The notes: generated by a model not told the origin, from the letters alone. 53,241 bases of DNA from Spirochaetales bacterium (GCA_016932135.1 JAFGDJ010000166.1:1-53241), one strand, 5' to 3'; positions 1 to 9,448 are shown, counted from the first letter of the stretch. Made by a program: numbers and translations.

Positions 1-317
1 GCGATACCCTGGTCAAAGGTCTGCCGGACCCAGACCACGTCGTCCCGGTCGAACCCCAGTTCCTCCGCCAGGGCGTAGACAAGACCGTTCTCGAAACCGA
101 TGCCGCCGGCCGGGTCGTCATCCATCATCCATGGGGGATACACCGGCTCCCCGGTAGCCACCGTCAGTTTTCCCGGGGTGCACAGCCGCGGGTCGTCGGG
201 CGTTCTCTCCAGGGCGCTCTGATCGGCCGTCACTTCCTTTTCCTTCTGTCCGCCGGCGAAGACCGGCAGCGCGGCGAGACAAAGAACCAACAATACCAAA
301 AGCACTTTTCTACTCAT
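1..317 (-). CDS. Family-3 extracellular solute-binding protein (amino-acid ABC transporter type), N-terminal part, truncated by window edge
   Basis: Minus-strand reading from ATG at 317: MSRKVLLVLLVLCLAALPVFAGGQKEKE...KLTVATGEPVYPPWMMDDDPAGGIGFENGLVYALAEELGF; signal peptide plus SBP_bac_3-like start. SD GGAGGG upstream. Confidence 0.7.
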   Translation of the reverse strand, partial: MSRKVLLVLLVLCLAALPVFAGGQKEKEVTADQSALERTPDDPRLCTPGKLTVATGEPVYPPWMMDDDPAGGIGFENGLVYALAEELGFDRDDVVWVRQTFDQGI

Positions 318-513
318 GGAACCCTCCTTGTTTCATCCGGTTCATAACGAACCCGTTCCAGGAACAGATTAGGAGGAAAGAAGCCGGTAGTCAAGAGAAG
401 GGGGGATGGGGGGGGGCTCCAAAATGTGAAACCCCACACCTACAGAAAGGCCCTGAAGGAACGTTTCGGCCTTGAGTGAAAGCCGGTAAACCCATGAAGC
501 ATGCACGGATCAG

Positions 514-1548
514 TCAGCCCTCCTCGATCACCCTTTTAACTTCTTTCCTCAACTCCTTTTCCGTCACCAGTTTGGGCAGACTCGAACTGATCCGCTGTAT
601 CGAAGCCCTGTCCATGTCGGTCAGAGCCGTGGCCATGGCTCCGTAACCCTGAAACTTCCGCCCCAGGGCATAGAGACACACCCCCTCGAGAAAAAGAAGA
701 AACAGATCATTTTTCTTGTGGCGGCGGCAATAGGCAATGTGGTCCATCGCCCGGTCGTATTTCCTCCGGCTCACGCTCACGCAGGCCGCCCGGTAATGCC
801 GGCGGTACAGTTCCGCCTTGGACAGCCGCCGGACAGGCGGTTGCTTATCCGGCTCCTTCACCTGACCGGCGAAAACCCTGCCGATATAGCGGTACGCCAG
901 AAAGGCCGGCAGCAGGCTGAGAACCTTCAGAAAAATATTCGCCCCGTTCAGCCTCGCGGAAAGGAAGACATTTGAAAGGCCGTGGAGGATGGCCGACAAC
1001 AGCAGGATGTTGAAAAGAAGCTGCCTTTTTTTCTTTTCTTCCATGATTTCGGCCGCCGGGCTTCCCAGGGAGGAATAGATGTACCCCCACAGCCCGGCGT
1101 AGCTGATATGGGACAGGGTGGAGGTGAAGGTTCGAAGGATCAAGATGCCGACGCCGTAGTTCAGGCCGTAGAGAAAATTCTCTATCCCGGAAAACCCTAA
1201 GGCCGTCATGGCTGCCAGCACCATGCCGTCCCGGGGGTCTTTCTTGGGCGCCCAGGACCGGTAGAACAGGGTAAAGCAGAAAAACTTGCAGCCCTCCTCC
1301 ACCAGCCCGGTGAGGAACACTTCGTCGATAAACAGCCCGCCAACAGAGCCCGGCCCGGAATACCCAATGATCCATCGCAGGCTAAAACCCACCATGACGA
1401 CCCCCCCGGCCGACAACGCCCCGGCGCCGAGAAAAGCCAGGGGCAGCTTCCAGTTTCCCCGGCGGATGGTTTCCCGGCCGAACCTTTTCAGCAGAGCCAG
1501 CCAGCCGAAGATGGCCGCGGCGTCCAGGACCAGCAGCGCCAAAACCAT
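514..1548 (-). CDS. PrsW-like intramembrane glutamic protease family protein
   Basis: Multi-TM protein with EEGCKF, GFSGIENFLYG and TLSHISYAGLWGY motifs; ATG overlaps the stop of the upstream ORF (ATGA). Confidence 0.7.
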   Translation of the reverse strand: MVLALLVLDAAAIFGWLALLKRFGRETIRRGNWKLPLAFLGAGALSAGGVVMVGFSLRWIIGYSGPGSVGGLFIDEVFLTGLVEEGCKFFCFTLFYRSWAPKKDPRDGMVLAAMTALGFSGIENFLYGLNYGVGILILRTFTSTLSHISYAGLWGYIYSSLGSPAAEIMEEKKKRQLLFNILLLSAILHGLSNVFLSARLNGANIFLKVLSLLPAFLAYRYIGRVFAGQVKEPDKQPPVRRLSKAELYRRHYRAACVSVSRRKYDRAMDHIAYCRRHKKNDLFLLFLEGVCLYALGRKFQGYGAMATALTDMDRASIQRISSSLPKLVTEKELRKEVKRVIEEG

Positions 1549-1898
1549 CAGGACGGCTCCTCGCCCTGAAGGCTCACCACGGCAAAGACCCCTTCCTCGG
1601 CGGTATACAGCCGGGCCGACAGCTCCGCCGGGAACAGCACGTAGCCCGCCCGGGGGCTGCGGACCGGAAGGAGGCACGAAAAGGAAAGGGGGTTGTCCCC
1701 CTTCCCGGCGGTCAGTTCCCGCTCCAAGGAGGCGAAAATGCTGTCCAGCGAGAGTTCCAGCAGATGGGGCGGCAGGAAAGCCCGGAGGGTCTTTGATACG
1801 TAGGTGGGCATAAAAAAGTTATGGGCCGCCGAAAGGGCCGTGCATTCAAAGAGTTCCTTCCTGTCTTCCAGGCAAGAAAGCCCTTCGGTCTCGGACAA
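1548..1898 (-). CDS. Hypothetical protein, probably translationally coupled to the PrsW-like gene
   Basis: 116-aa ORF, TTG start preceded by AAGGAGG, ATGA overlap with downstream gene. Confidence 0.5.
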   Translation of the reverse strand: MSETEGLSCLEDRKELFECTALSAAHNFFMPTYVSKTLRAFLPPHLLELSLDSIFASLERELTAGKGDNPLSFSCLLPVRSPRAGYVLFPAELSARLYTAEEGVFAVVSLQGEEPS

Positions 1899-2155
1899 TG
1901 GAACCTCCTTCCTCGAAGTATAACAGACAGTTCACTTTTTTACATACACCTTCTGATCTCAAGGCCGGGTCACCGTCGCCTCATTGATAAAGCAGAGAAC
2001 GTGCCATTATTCATAAGAAAAGGATTTTCTTTCTATTTCTATTCCCGGAAGGAATTTATTTTTTAGAATGTGCCGCGTGAAGAGTCCACGATAGTGAATA
2101 AACCGGATTACCGAAACCTGGGTTACCGGGCAAGGTAACTTCAGTTCCTTCGTTG

Positions 2156-2227
2156 TTGTCAATTTTTATGTCATTTGTCTTGTCATTTGTATTGTCATTT
2201 ATTTTGTCAGATATTTTGTCTATTTTA
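2156..2227. repeat. Degenerate 12-bp tandem repeat, 6 units (TTGTCAATTTTT / ATGTCATTTGTC / TTGTCATTTGTA / TTGTCATTTATT / TTGTCAGATATT / TTGTCTATTTTA)
   Basis: Direct reading; TGTC is retained in the same phase in all six units. Confidence 0.85.
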
Positions 2228-2256
2228 CTGACAAATAAGACGATATATGGTATAAT
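2228..2256 (+). promoter_or_regulatory. Sigma-70-like promoter of the Fic gene
   Basis: CTGACA - 17 nt - TATAAT; ATG of the Fic gene at 2281 with GGGAGTGGGGG upstream. Confidence 0.7.
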
Positions 2257-2280
2257 TCTTATGAAGGGAGTGGGGGAATA

Positions 2281-3444
2281 ATGCATAATAATTATACACA
2301 TATCTCTTTTAAATCAAATTGGACAATTTCAAATCAAACATGGTATCTACTAGGTCAGTGTGATGCTATTATTAAATCAATCTCGTATACTCCAATTCGA
2401 CCTGATTATCGGGAAAAATTGCATAAAATCGCATTGATAAAAGGAGCGCAAGCTACTACCGCTATTGAAGGTAACACTTTATCATATAAAGAAATAGAAG
2501 AAATACAAGATGGTATTGATCTTCCGCCAAGCAGGGAATATTTACAAAAAGAAGTACAAAATATCTTAAAAGGATTCAATACAATTCTTAAAGAGATCTT
2601 AATTGATGAAAAAATATCAACAATTACTCCTGAGCTTATTCAAAGATTTCATTCTATTGTCGGAGATGGATTAGGTGAAACCTTTAAGGCGCAACCAGGA
2701 AAATTTCGAAGAAACAATGTTACTGTAGCAAAATATCGAGCTCCAAATTTTGAAGAAATATTACCTTTAGTTAAGACCTTTTGTGATTGGTTAAAAAAGG
2801 AATTTCACTTTATAAAGGGCCAATCGTTTCATGAAACAATAATTGAAGCAATAATAACCCACATATATATAGTTTGGATTCATCCTTTTTCTGATGGTAA
2901 CGGAAGAACGGCAAGATTATTAGAATATTATTTATTATTAAGAGCTGGCGTACCGGATATTGCCTCACATATTTTATCAAATTTCTACAATCAGACAAGA
3001 AATGAATATTATCGACGTATCGAACTATCGACACAAAACAATGATGTAACTCCTTTTTTAGAATATGCCGTACAAGGATTTAGAGACGGATTAATTGAGG
3101 TTTTAAAAATTATGCAAGAAAACCAATTATTAATCACTTGGAGAAATTATATCTATGGAATTTTTAGTGACAAAACCGTTAAAAGGAATGATTCTGTTAA
3201 TGATCGTAGAAGAAATTTGATTTTACGAATACCCCATGATAGATACGTTGATGCAGAAGAAATTATTGAGTTACACCCATCCATCTTCAAGCATTATCAA
3301 AAAATTTCAGATCGAACTTTTATCCGTGATATTGAAGAATTATTATCCTTAAAGCTTCTTATAAAAGAGAATAATACATATAAAGCTCACATTGAACTTC
3401 TTGGGGGATATATGGCATTCTCTGTAAAAAATTCCGAAACATAA
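2281..3444 (+). CDS. Fic family protein with C-terminal winged-helix-like region
   Basis: HPFSDGNGRTARLLEYYLL Fic core motif and N-terminal TTAIEGNTLS inhibitory-type motif; markedly AT-rich. Confidence 0.93.
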   Translation: MHNNYTHISFKSNWTISNQTWYLLGQCDAIIKSISYTPIRPDYREKLHKIALIKGAQATTAIEGNTLSYKEIEEIQDGIDLPPSREYLQKEVQNILKGFNTILKEILIDEKISTITPELIQRFHSIVGDGLGETFKAQPGKFRRNNVTVAKYRAPNFEEILPLVKTFCDWLKKEFHFIKGQSFHETIIEAIITHIYIVWIHPFSDGNGRTARLLEYYLLLRAGVPDIASHILSNFYNQTRNEYYRRIELSTQNNDVTPFLEYAVQGFRDGLIEVLKIMQENQLLITWRNYIYGIFSDKTVKRNDSVNDRRRNLILRIPHDRYVDAEEIIELHPSIFKHYQKISDRTFIRDIEELLSLKLLIKENNTYKAHIELLGGYMAFSVKNSET

Positions 3445-3629
3445 GATATATCAAAGGAGTCCACTATAAACAATGAAAAACTTCAATAAATCTTTTCAGA
3501 TATCCGATAGACGAGCTTAGTCCTACCGATGTCTGGTTCTCATACTACTGGGAAACGGTCCTGGCGCTTGTGTGTTCCTGGTCGTATCTTGTCACCCCCT
3601 CTCTATTTCATTTCCAAAAAGAGGAACCT

Positions 3630-5051
3630 ATGAAAAAAATCAGTCCCCTTATGGTCTGCCTTCTCTTGCTGCTTTTGGGAAGCGGCTGTACAACCCCCTT
3701 CTTCTTCCCCCCCGGCGCCGATGGTTTCTGGTATGCGCCGGGTTACGGAGCTATTGTAGAAATAGGGCACCGCAGCGACCTGCGGTATTTTGAAGTCACC
3801 GAGGTGAGCTTCCTGGAACAGGATTTGCCCTTTACCGGCCTGCCGGGTTTCTATTTCCGGGTTGTGGATGAGGACCACGCGGTATTAGGAGTCGAGGGAA
3901 CAAGCTGGAATTACCGGTTGGAACGGATCAATGGTTTGCCTGACAGACAGATCTACAGGACCGCTACCCGGGATTACCGGGTCAACTTTGAGGTTCTTTG
4001 GCACACCTTCAATGAGCGGTATGCCTTTTTTCAGGAGCGGGGTGTAGATTGGGACGCCGTCTATCAAGACTACGCGCCAAGAGCAGCCCTCTGTACCTCC
4101 GACGACGAATTCTACACCCTGGTGGTTGAAGTGCTGGACCTCTTTGACGATAATCACATCCTGTTCTACCGTTCGGAAAAAGACCCCGGCTGGTATGATA
4201 CCGATGCCTTTCGCGCTGATTGGATCCGGCACGAAGATGTGACGAAAACCTTTGAGAGCCTGGTCAAGCTCCAAAGCCCTTTTTCCTGCCGCACGGCCGG
4301 TGAAGTTTTCCAGGAGGATCTTTGGCATCCCTTTCTGACGGTTATCAAGAACAACTATCTTTCAGGGGACTACATCTCGTGCTGCCAGGATATGATTTTT
4401 TACGGGACCCTTGACGATACTACCGGCTACATCGCTGTTTTAAAGGAAGATTATTACACCGGCAGAAGGGGGGATGTGCCTCTCCAGGGGCTTGCCGTGC
4501 TAAACCGGGGGTTGGACAAGATGACGGCTTACTTCACCGGGGTTCCGAATATCATCATCGATGCCCGCTTCAACTGGGGAGGGACGGATAGCTACAGCCT
4601 GGCTATGGCCTCCCGGTTTACCGACCGTCGGGATATGGCGGCTTACCAGACGGCACGGGAGGGAACGAGCCAGGTCAACTACCAGGATTTTTTCTATGCT
4701 CCCGACACGGGTCCAGGTTTTGATGCCGAAAACGTCTATGTGCTTGTCGGCCCGGCCTCATTGAGCTCCGGTGAATGTCTTGCCATGTACCTGGGCAATC
4801 TTGAGAAGGTAACGGTGGTGGGTGAACATACCATGGGGGTTTGGTCGAACACCCTGATTCGTCATCTTCCCAACGGGTGGGAGTTCACCCTGTCCAATGA
4901 AAGAATTTATGATCCGAAAGGAACCAACTATGAAGTGGTTGGTTATCCACCGGACGTGGTTGTGGGTTTTAACCCCCGGGGTTTTGATCTCGGAAAGGAT
5001 GCTGTGCTTGATAGCACATTGGAGTTGATAGCAGGCCGGGCTTCCCATTGA
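3630..5051 (+). CDS. S41 family peptidase, lipoprotein
   Basis: Lipobox LLLLGSGCTT; LVGPASLSSGECLAMYLGNLEKVTVVGEHTMG matches the S41 catalytic region; ATG at 3630 with GAGGAA upstream. Confidence 0.8.
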   Translation: MKKISPLMVCLLLLLLGSGCTTPFFFPPGADGFWYAPGYGAIVEIGHRSDLRYFEVTEVSFLEQDLPFTGLPGFYFRVVDEDHAVLGVEGTSWNYRLERINGLPDRQIYRTATRDYRVNFEVLWHTFNERYAFFQERGVDWDAVYQDYAPRAALCTSDDEFYTLVVEVLDLFDDNHILFYRSEKDPGWYDTDAFRADWIRHEDVTKTFESLVKLQSPFSCRTAGEVFQEDLWHPFLTVIKNNYLSGDYISCCQDMIFYGTLDDTTGYIAVLKEDYYTGRRGDVPLQGLAVLNRGLDKMTAYFTGVPNIIIDARFNWGGTDSYSLAMASRFTDRRDMAAYQTAREGTSQVNYQDFFYAPDTGPGFDAENVYVLVGPASLSSGECLAMYLGNLEKVTVVGEHTMGVWSNTLIRHLPNGWEFTLSNERIYDPKGTNYEVVGYPPDVVVGFNPRGFDLGKDAVLDSTLELIAGRASH

Positions 5052-5102
5052 TACGAAATGATGGAGGATCCTGATTCTTGACTTTTGTGTGAGGAGAAAT
5101 GA

Positions 5103-5834
5103 ATGATTGCAAAAAGAGCATTTTTATTACTAGTAACAGTCTGTTTCACAGTCAATATATATGCTGTTGACACAAGCAATATGCGTGAAATCTATAATAA
5201 TGAAATTCTAGTATATGCCGAAGACTGTATGGATTATACGGATTTTATAGCTGCTATTCTCACATCCCTGGGAGAATTGGAAACAATCTTCCAGAAAAAA
5301 ATCAGGAGTATCGTTTCCATATATATTTACTCCAGCCATACTTCTTCTTCCCTGAAGATATTCGGATCAGAAACCGATGTCATTCAAACCGCCATGGCTG
5401 ATCCGGTCAATCTCAAAATTTATTTGACATCTCCTTATGATACTTTCAAATCTAAAGAGTACTATTATTCAGTTCCAATTCATGAGCTTGTTCATTTATT
5501 CTATTCACCGGCTGATTTATGGCTGCGTGAAGGTATTGCGGTTTATTTATCAGGACAGCTTAATAATGATATTTCCCTGGAGCAGATTAACGGATACAGC
5601 TATTTCTATCCAATAAAAATGACAAACGCTGATTTCTTACAATACTATAACAACTTCGGATGGCTCGTGAAATATTTAATGGAAGAGAAACTCGGGAATT
5701 CAATAGTTAGGTTTAGAGAATTTTGTAATAGTAAAAGTAAAGCAGCCTTATTAGGTTATAGAACCATGGACGAATTTATTATTGACTGGAAAAGATGGAT
5801 TGAGAAAATCAGGCCGACTCCCGCTTCATCCTGA
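5103..5834 (+). CDS. Secreted HExxH zincin-like protein (gluzincin/peptidase MA-like)
   Basis: Signal peptide MIAKRAFLLLVTVCFTVNIYA; IHELVHLFYSPADLWLREGIAVYLSG (HExxH plus downstream EG-A-Y); AT-rich. Confidence 0.7.
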   Translation: MIAKRAFLLLVTVCFTVNIYAVDTSNMREIYNNEILVYAEDCMDYTDFIAAILTSLGELETIFQKKIRSIVSIYIYSSHTSSSLKIFGSETDVIQTAMADPVNLKIYLTSPYDTFKSKEYYYSVPIHELVHLFYSPADLWLREGIAVYLSGQLNNDISLEQINGYSYFYPIKMTNADFLQYYNNFGWLVKYLMEEKLGNSIVRFREFCNSKSKAALLGYRTMDEFIIDWKRWIEKIRPTPASS

Positions 5835-5969
5835 CATGTTTATCAGCCTGCCCTTTGTTCTCCGCCGCCTTGGCGCCTTCGCGTAAAATCCTCCTCCCGC
5901 TGATCCCTCACACACAACCTATCCATCCTCTTCCCCCAAAACCCGGGCCATGCTACACTCAAGGCGGTC

Positions 5970-6767
5970 ATGAAAGACGCGAAGCTCTACCCCGGCATCA
6001 TCGACAGTCACTTTCACGCATCGATGCTGCGAAAAAAAGGATTGAATCCTCACACTGTGATGGACTGGTGTTTCGGCAACGGCCTGGAAGCGGCGTTGGA
6101 TATTGCCGTGGACACCGAGGATTTCGAGGCGCGCAAACGCTTCGCCTCTGGCTACCCCCGGATATACCTCAGCGCGGGCTTGTACCCGTCGGTGAGCGAA
6201 GAGAAAAACCTGCAAGGCCTTCTGGATACCCTGGAAAGGCAGGCCGCCGATCCCGCAGTGATGGTCCTGGGCGAGGCGGGGCTGGATTATCACTGGAACT
6301 TCGCCACTCCGGCGAAACAGCAAGCCCTTTTCCGGTTCCAGGCGGCTTTAGCGTCCCAGCTGAAGAAGCCCCTCATTGTGCACAGCCGGGAGGCGGGAGA
6401 AGACACCTGCGCCTGCCTGGCCGCCCTCAAGCCCGCCGCCGGGGGGATCATCCACTGTTTTTCCGAGGACTACCCGGCGGCGAAACGGTACATCGACCTG
6501 GGGTTTCTCATCTCCTTCGCGGGAAACGTCACCTACCCCAAGGCGGAGAACCTCCACGAAGCGGCGGCGAAGATCCCCTTAAGGGCCCTGCTCCTGGAGA
6601 CCGACGCCCCCTACATGGCTCCCCAGCCGGTCAGGGGAAAGCCCAACCACCCGGGGATGATCGGGTATACGTATGAGTTCATTGCGAAGTTACGTAACCT
6701 ACCATTGGAGGAATTGATAACAGGGGTACGGGAAAACTTTTACCGGCTGCTCAATCTTCCAGAATAA
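5970..6767 (+). CDS. tatD: TatD family hydrolase
   Basis: IDSHFHA, LGEAGLDYHW, IVHSREA, GGIIHCFSED, LLETDAPYMAPQPVRGKPNHP motifs. Confidence 0.93.
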   Translation: MKDAKLYPGIIDSHFHASMLRKKGLNPHTVMDWCFGNGLEAALDIAVDTEDFEARKRFASGYPRIYLSAGLYPSVSEEKNLQGLLDTLERQAADPAVMVLGEAGLDYHWNFATPAKQQALFRFQAALASQLKKPLIVHSREAGEDTCACLAALKPAAGGIIHCFSEDYPAAKRYIDLGFLISFAGNVTYPKAENLHEAAAKIPLRALLLETDAPYMAPQPVRGKPNHPGMIGYTYEFIAKLRNLPLEELITGVRENFYRLLNLPE

Positions 6768-7956
6768 AGATCTGAACCCGGCGGTTTCGCCCCCGGCCTT
6801 CCTCCGTGTCGTTGGGAGCCACCGGTTCGGTGCCCCCCCGCCCTTCGTAGAGAAAACGCCCCGCCGGGATTCCCCGGGCCGCCAGTTCATCAGCCAGGGT
6901 CTTGGCCCGTTGAATCGACAGCTCCATCTGGCTTTCCGGGGTTCCCACGTCGGCGGTATGCCCCACCACCAGGAAGGTTTTGTCTTCCAGTCTTCGAAGG
7001 ATAGCGGCCAGGGTGTCGATCTTTCCTTTCTCCTCCGGCAGCACCACCGCCTGATCGGGGACAAAGTGGATGACCTCCAGGTTGATGGAAACCCCGATAC
7101 CGGTCTCTTCCACCGTCACCCCTCCCGTGCCGGTCCGCTCCAGTTCTTCCCGGATCTCTTCGGTGAGTCTTTTCCGCTCCCCGGGCAAGCCGCCGCCGTA
7201 CCAGGTCAGGATAAAGCCCGAAACGACGAGCTGCCGCCCCCCGGAGAAATCGTAGACCTCGTCCACCGTATCCCGCATGAAGATCTTCCCGCTCTGCTGG
7301 TTCAGGTAGATGGTGACCAGGTGTTTTCCCTGGACCTGCGTAAGGTTAGGGTCCCCCCAGGGGTCGGCCCCCTGGCGATAGCGGACGGCGTACTGGGCGT
7401 TAATGACCTCGACGGGTTCTCCGTTCAGGTCACCGGGGCCGGCGTACTCGAATTCACAGAGAAAGGGGACCCGGGTGGGAACCATATCCCTGACGGGCTG
7501 TAAAATCCGAAGCCCCTCGCCCCGCCAGCGTTCCCCCGGTGCCGGGGTTTCCTCGGGAAAAGCGGGAAAGTTCAGCAGAAAGGGCCATTCCTGCCCTGGG
7601 GGCACCGAAAACACTCCACCGGGACCCGGAAGAAGAGATCCTTTTTGGGAGGAATCTATCCGCCGGGCTATATCCCGGGCATCCCGGGTCATCTGTTCAT
7701 ACTCAAAGAACACCCCGGTATACCCTGCCTCATCGGGATTCACTGAAAACACCGTTCTGCTCTCATTGTACAGGTACCCCCGGTATACCCCGTTCTCCCG
7801 GATTCGCAGGTTCTGCTTTTCCCGCTGGGTAAAGATATCCGAAGGGGTCCAGTCCAGGGCAAATGAAACCAGGGGAAGAAAAAAGAACAAACAAAAAAAG
7901 GCCCCAACGAAACGCGGGGCCTTTACTAAGCAGGTCATGCTAATTTTACCAGACAT
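6751..7956 (-). CDS. OmpA-family C-terminal domain protein, secreted
   Basis: Signal peptide MTCLVKAPRFVGAFFCLFFFLPLVSFA; C-terminal VVGHTADVGTPESQMELSIQRAKTLADELAARGIPAGRFLYEGRGGTEPVAPNDTEEGRGRNRRVQI. Confidence 0.88.
   Translation of the reverse strand: MSGKISMTCLVKAPRFVGAFFCLFFFLPLVSFALDWTPSDIFTQREKQNLRIRENGVYRGYLYNESRTVFSVNPDEAGYTGVFFEYEQMTRDARDIARRIDSSQKGSLLPGPGGVFSVPPGQEWPFLLNFPAFPEETPAPGERWRGEGLRILQPVRDMVPTRVPFLCEFEYAGPGDLNGEPVEVINAQYAVRYRQGADPWGDPNLTQVQGKHLVTIYLNQQSGKIFMRDTVDEVYDFSGGRQLVVSGFILTWYGGGLPGERKRLTEEIREELERTGTGGVTVEETGIGVSINLEVIHFVPDQAVVLPEEKGKIDTLAAILRRLEDKTFLVVGHTADVGTPESQMELSIQRAKTLADELAARGIPAGRFLYEGRGGTEPVAPNDTEEGRGRNRRVQIFILED
7893..7924 (-). terminator. Intrinsic terminator inside the 5' coding region of the ompA-like gene
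   Basis: Minus-strand sequence AAAGGCCCC-GCGTTTCGTT-GGGGCCTTTTTTT: 9-bp perfect stem, loop of 10, followed by a 7-T tract (partly shared with the stem). Confidence 0.8.
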
Positions 7957-8662
7957 CCTGAATATCGTCGGTGTCCCTGCTCACTTCGGAGAAAAGATCC
8001 GTGGTGGCCCTGAGATCGTCAAAGTAAATATAGTAATTTCCGACGGTCTCGGCGGGGTCACATTCGATGAGAAACCCTTCGACCTTGATGCCCATCTTGT
8101 TGTTGTAATGGTAATCCCTTTGAACGATGGACGTCGGAATTGCCACAGTCATCCGCTTCCATCCGGAAAAATTCAAGGTTCCCACGGTTAGCTCGGCCTT
8201 CTTTCCAAAGGTATCGGAAATAAGAACCTTTAAGGTGTGCTTCGTATTCCGGCCGATCACCCAAACCGAAAGGGTTTTGGTTATGCCCTCGATGGCAAGA
8301 GGATGGGACGGATACACGGCAAAATGGGTCATGGACCGTTTATAGAACTGTACTTTTACACCCAGGACATAATCGTCCGCTTCTTCGATTCCCAGGGCTT
8401 CTTCATCTTCGATGGGTTCTTTTTCCTCAGGTCCGCCTTCGATTCTTCGAACGGTCACAAAACCCAGATCCCGGGGAATGCTGGCGGTCCAGAAACCCGC
8501 GTCTTCAAATTTAGTCACCGACACTTCTTTGAGAAGCTGCTGAGCCGTATCTACACCAATCTGAGAGGGATCGGCTTCGCCTACCCTGCTCATACCGTTC
8601 TGCGCCAGGAGGACTCCGGCGGTAAGCAAAAATAGCAGAATAAATAAATTCCGTCGTTTCAT
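7946..8662 (-). CDS. flaA: Flagellar filament outer layer (sheath) protein FlaA paralogue
   Basis: Spirochaete FlaA-like sequence (GFLIECDPAETVGNYYIYFDDLRATTDLFSE), signal peptide, SD GGAGGAATAAGATG. Confidence 0.85.
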   Translation of the reverse strand: MKRRNLFILLFLLTAGVLLAQNGMSRVGEADPSQIGVDTAQQLLKEVSVTKFEDAGFWTASIPRDLGFVTVRRIEGGPEEKEPIEDEEALGIEEADDYVLGVKVQFYKRSMTHFAVYPSHPLAIEGITKTLSVWVIGRNTKHTLKVLISDTFGKKAELTVGTLNFSGWKRMTVAIPTSIVQRDYHYNNKMGIKVEGFLIECDPAETVGNYYIYFDDLRATTDLFSEVSRDTDDIQDVW

Positions 8663-8663
8663 C

Positions 8664-9395
8664 TTATTCCTCCCCCCACATTTCTTCCATTTTCTCCGGC
8701 CAGGTCAGATCGTCACCGTCAAAACGGGATTCAAACATATCCGTGAGAATTTTGATCTGGTCGATGTACATGTAAAAATCCGCCACCCGTTCGGTGGGTT
8801 TTGTCCAGAGAACAAGCTTCTCCAGAGCCAATCCCTGTCGATGGGGAACATAGGTTTCCGACTGGGGAATGTAGTGGGGAATATCGGCTCTCAGATTCCT
8901 CCAACCGCGGTAGTTGATACTTCCCAGGTGAATAACCCAGACAACCCCCCGGTAATCACTGATATGGACTTCCATGTAATAATCGTACATGGAACCCCAG
9001 ATCCATAAATCGATCTGTTTTGCTCGGCCGGGGATGGGAATCGGGTTGGCTTCCAATTCACCGTCTTCACCCTCTTTCACGGGAATGAATTCCAGGTAAT
9101 TATACCCCATGCGGTCAAACTTGGCGTTTACTCCAAGCACCTGCAGTTCGTTCTCGTCTCTGTTTCGGCCGAAAAGGGCTTCAGGCCACGCGTCGGCATA
9201 GGTGATCTTGGGATAATCTTCGGTAATGAACTTACTCCCCCGGACATACCAGTCGGTAGTACGGGTCTCAGGATCGAAACTTTCGAGAATCCGGGATTCC
9301 AGGTTTTCCGTAACCTCATCCGCCGTTACGAAAACGGGCAAGAGTACACCGAATAGCAGTAAAAGGCACAAAAAAAGGAGACTGCCTCGTTTCAT
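8664..9395 (-). CDS. flaA: Flagellar filament outer layer (sheath) protein FlaA paralogue
   Basis: MKRGSLLFLCLLLLFGVLLPVFVTA...IDLWIWGSMYDYYMEVHISDYRGVVWVIHLGSINYRGWRNLRADIP...; start placed at 9395 on SD AAGGAG rather than at 9443. Confidence 0.85.
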   Translation of the reverse strand: MKRGSLLFLCLLLLFGVLLPVFVTADEVTENLESRILESFDPETRTTDWYVRGSKFITEDYPKITYADAWPEALFGRNRDENELQVLGVNAKFDRMGYNYLEFIPVKEGEDGELEANPIPIPGRAKQIDLWIWGSMYDYYMEVHISDYRGVVWVIHLGSINYRGWRNLRADIPHYIPQSETYVPHRQGLALEKLVLWTKPTERVADFYMYIDQIKILTDMFESRFDGDDLTWPEKMEEMWGEE

Positions 9396-9448
9396 TCTTA
9401 ACTCCTTCATTACATACTTATAGTAGTATCCATTGTCAGGCATGTAGA

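Noticed and set aside
2056-2301. 81-aa minus ORF upstream of Fic
   Set aside because: It covers the Fic promoter and 12-bp repeats; low-complexity translation. Kept only as an alternative explanation for the repeats.
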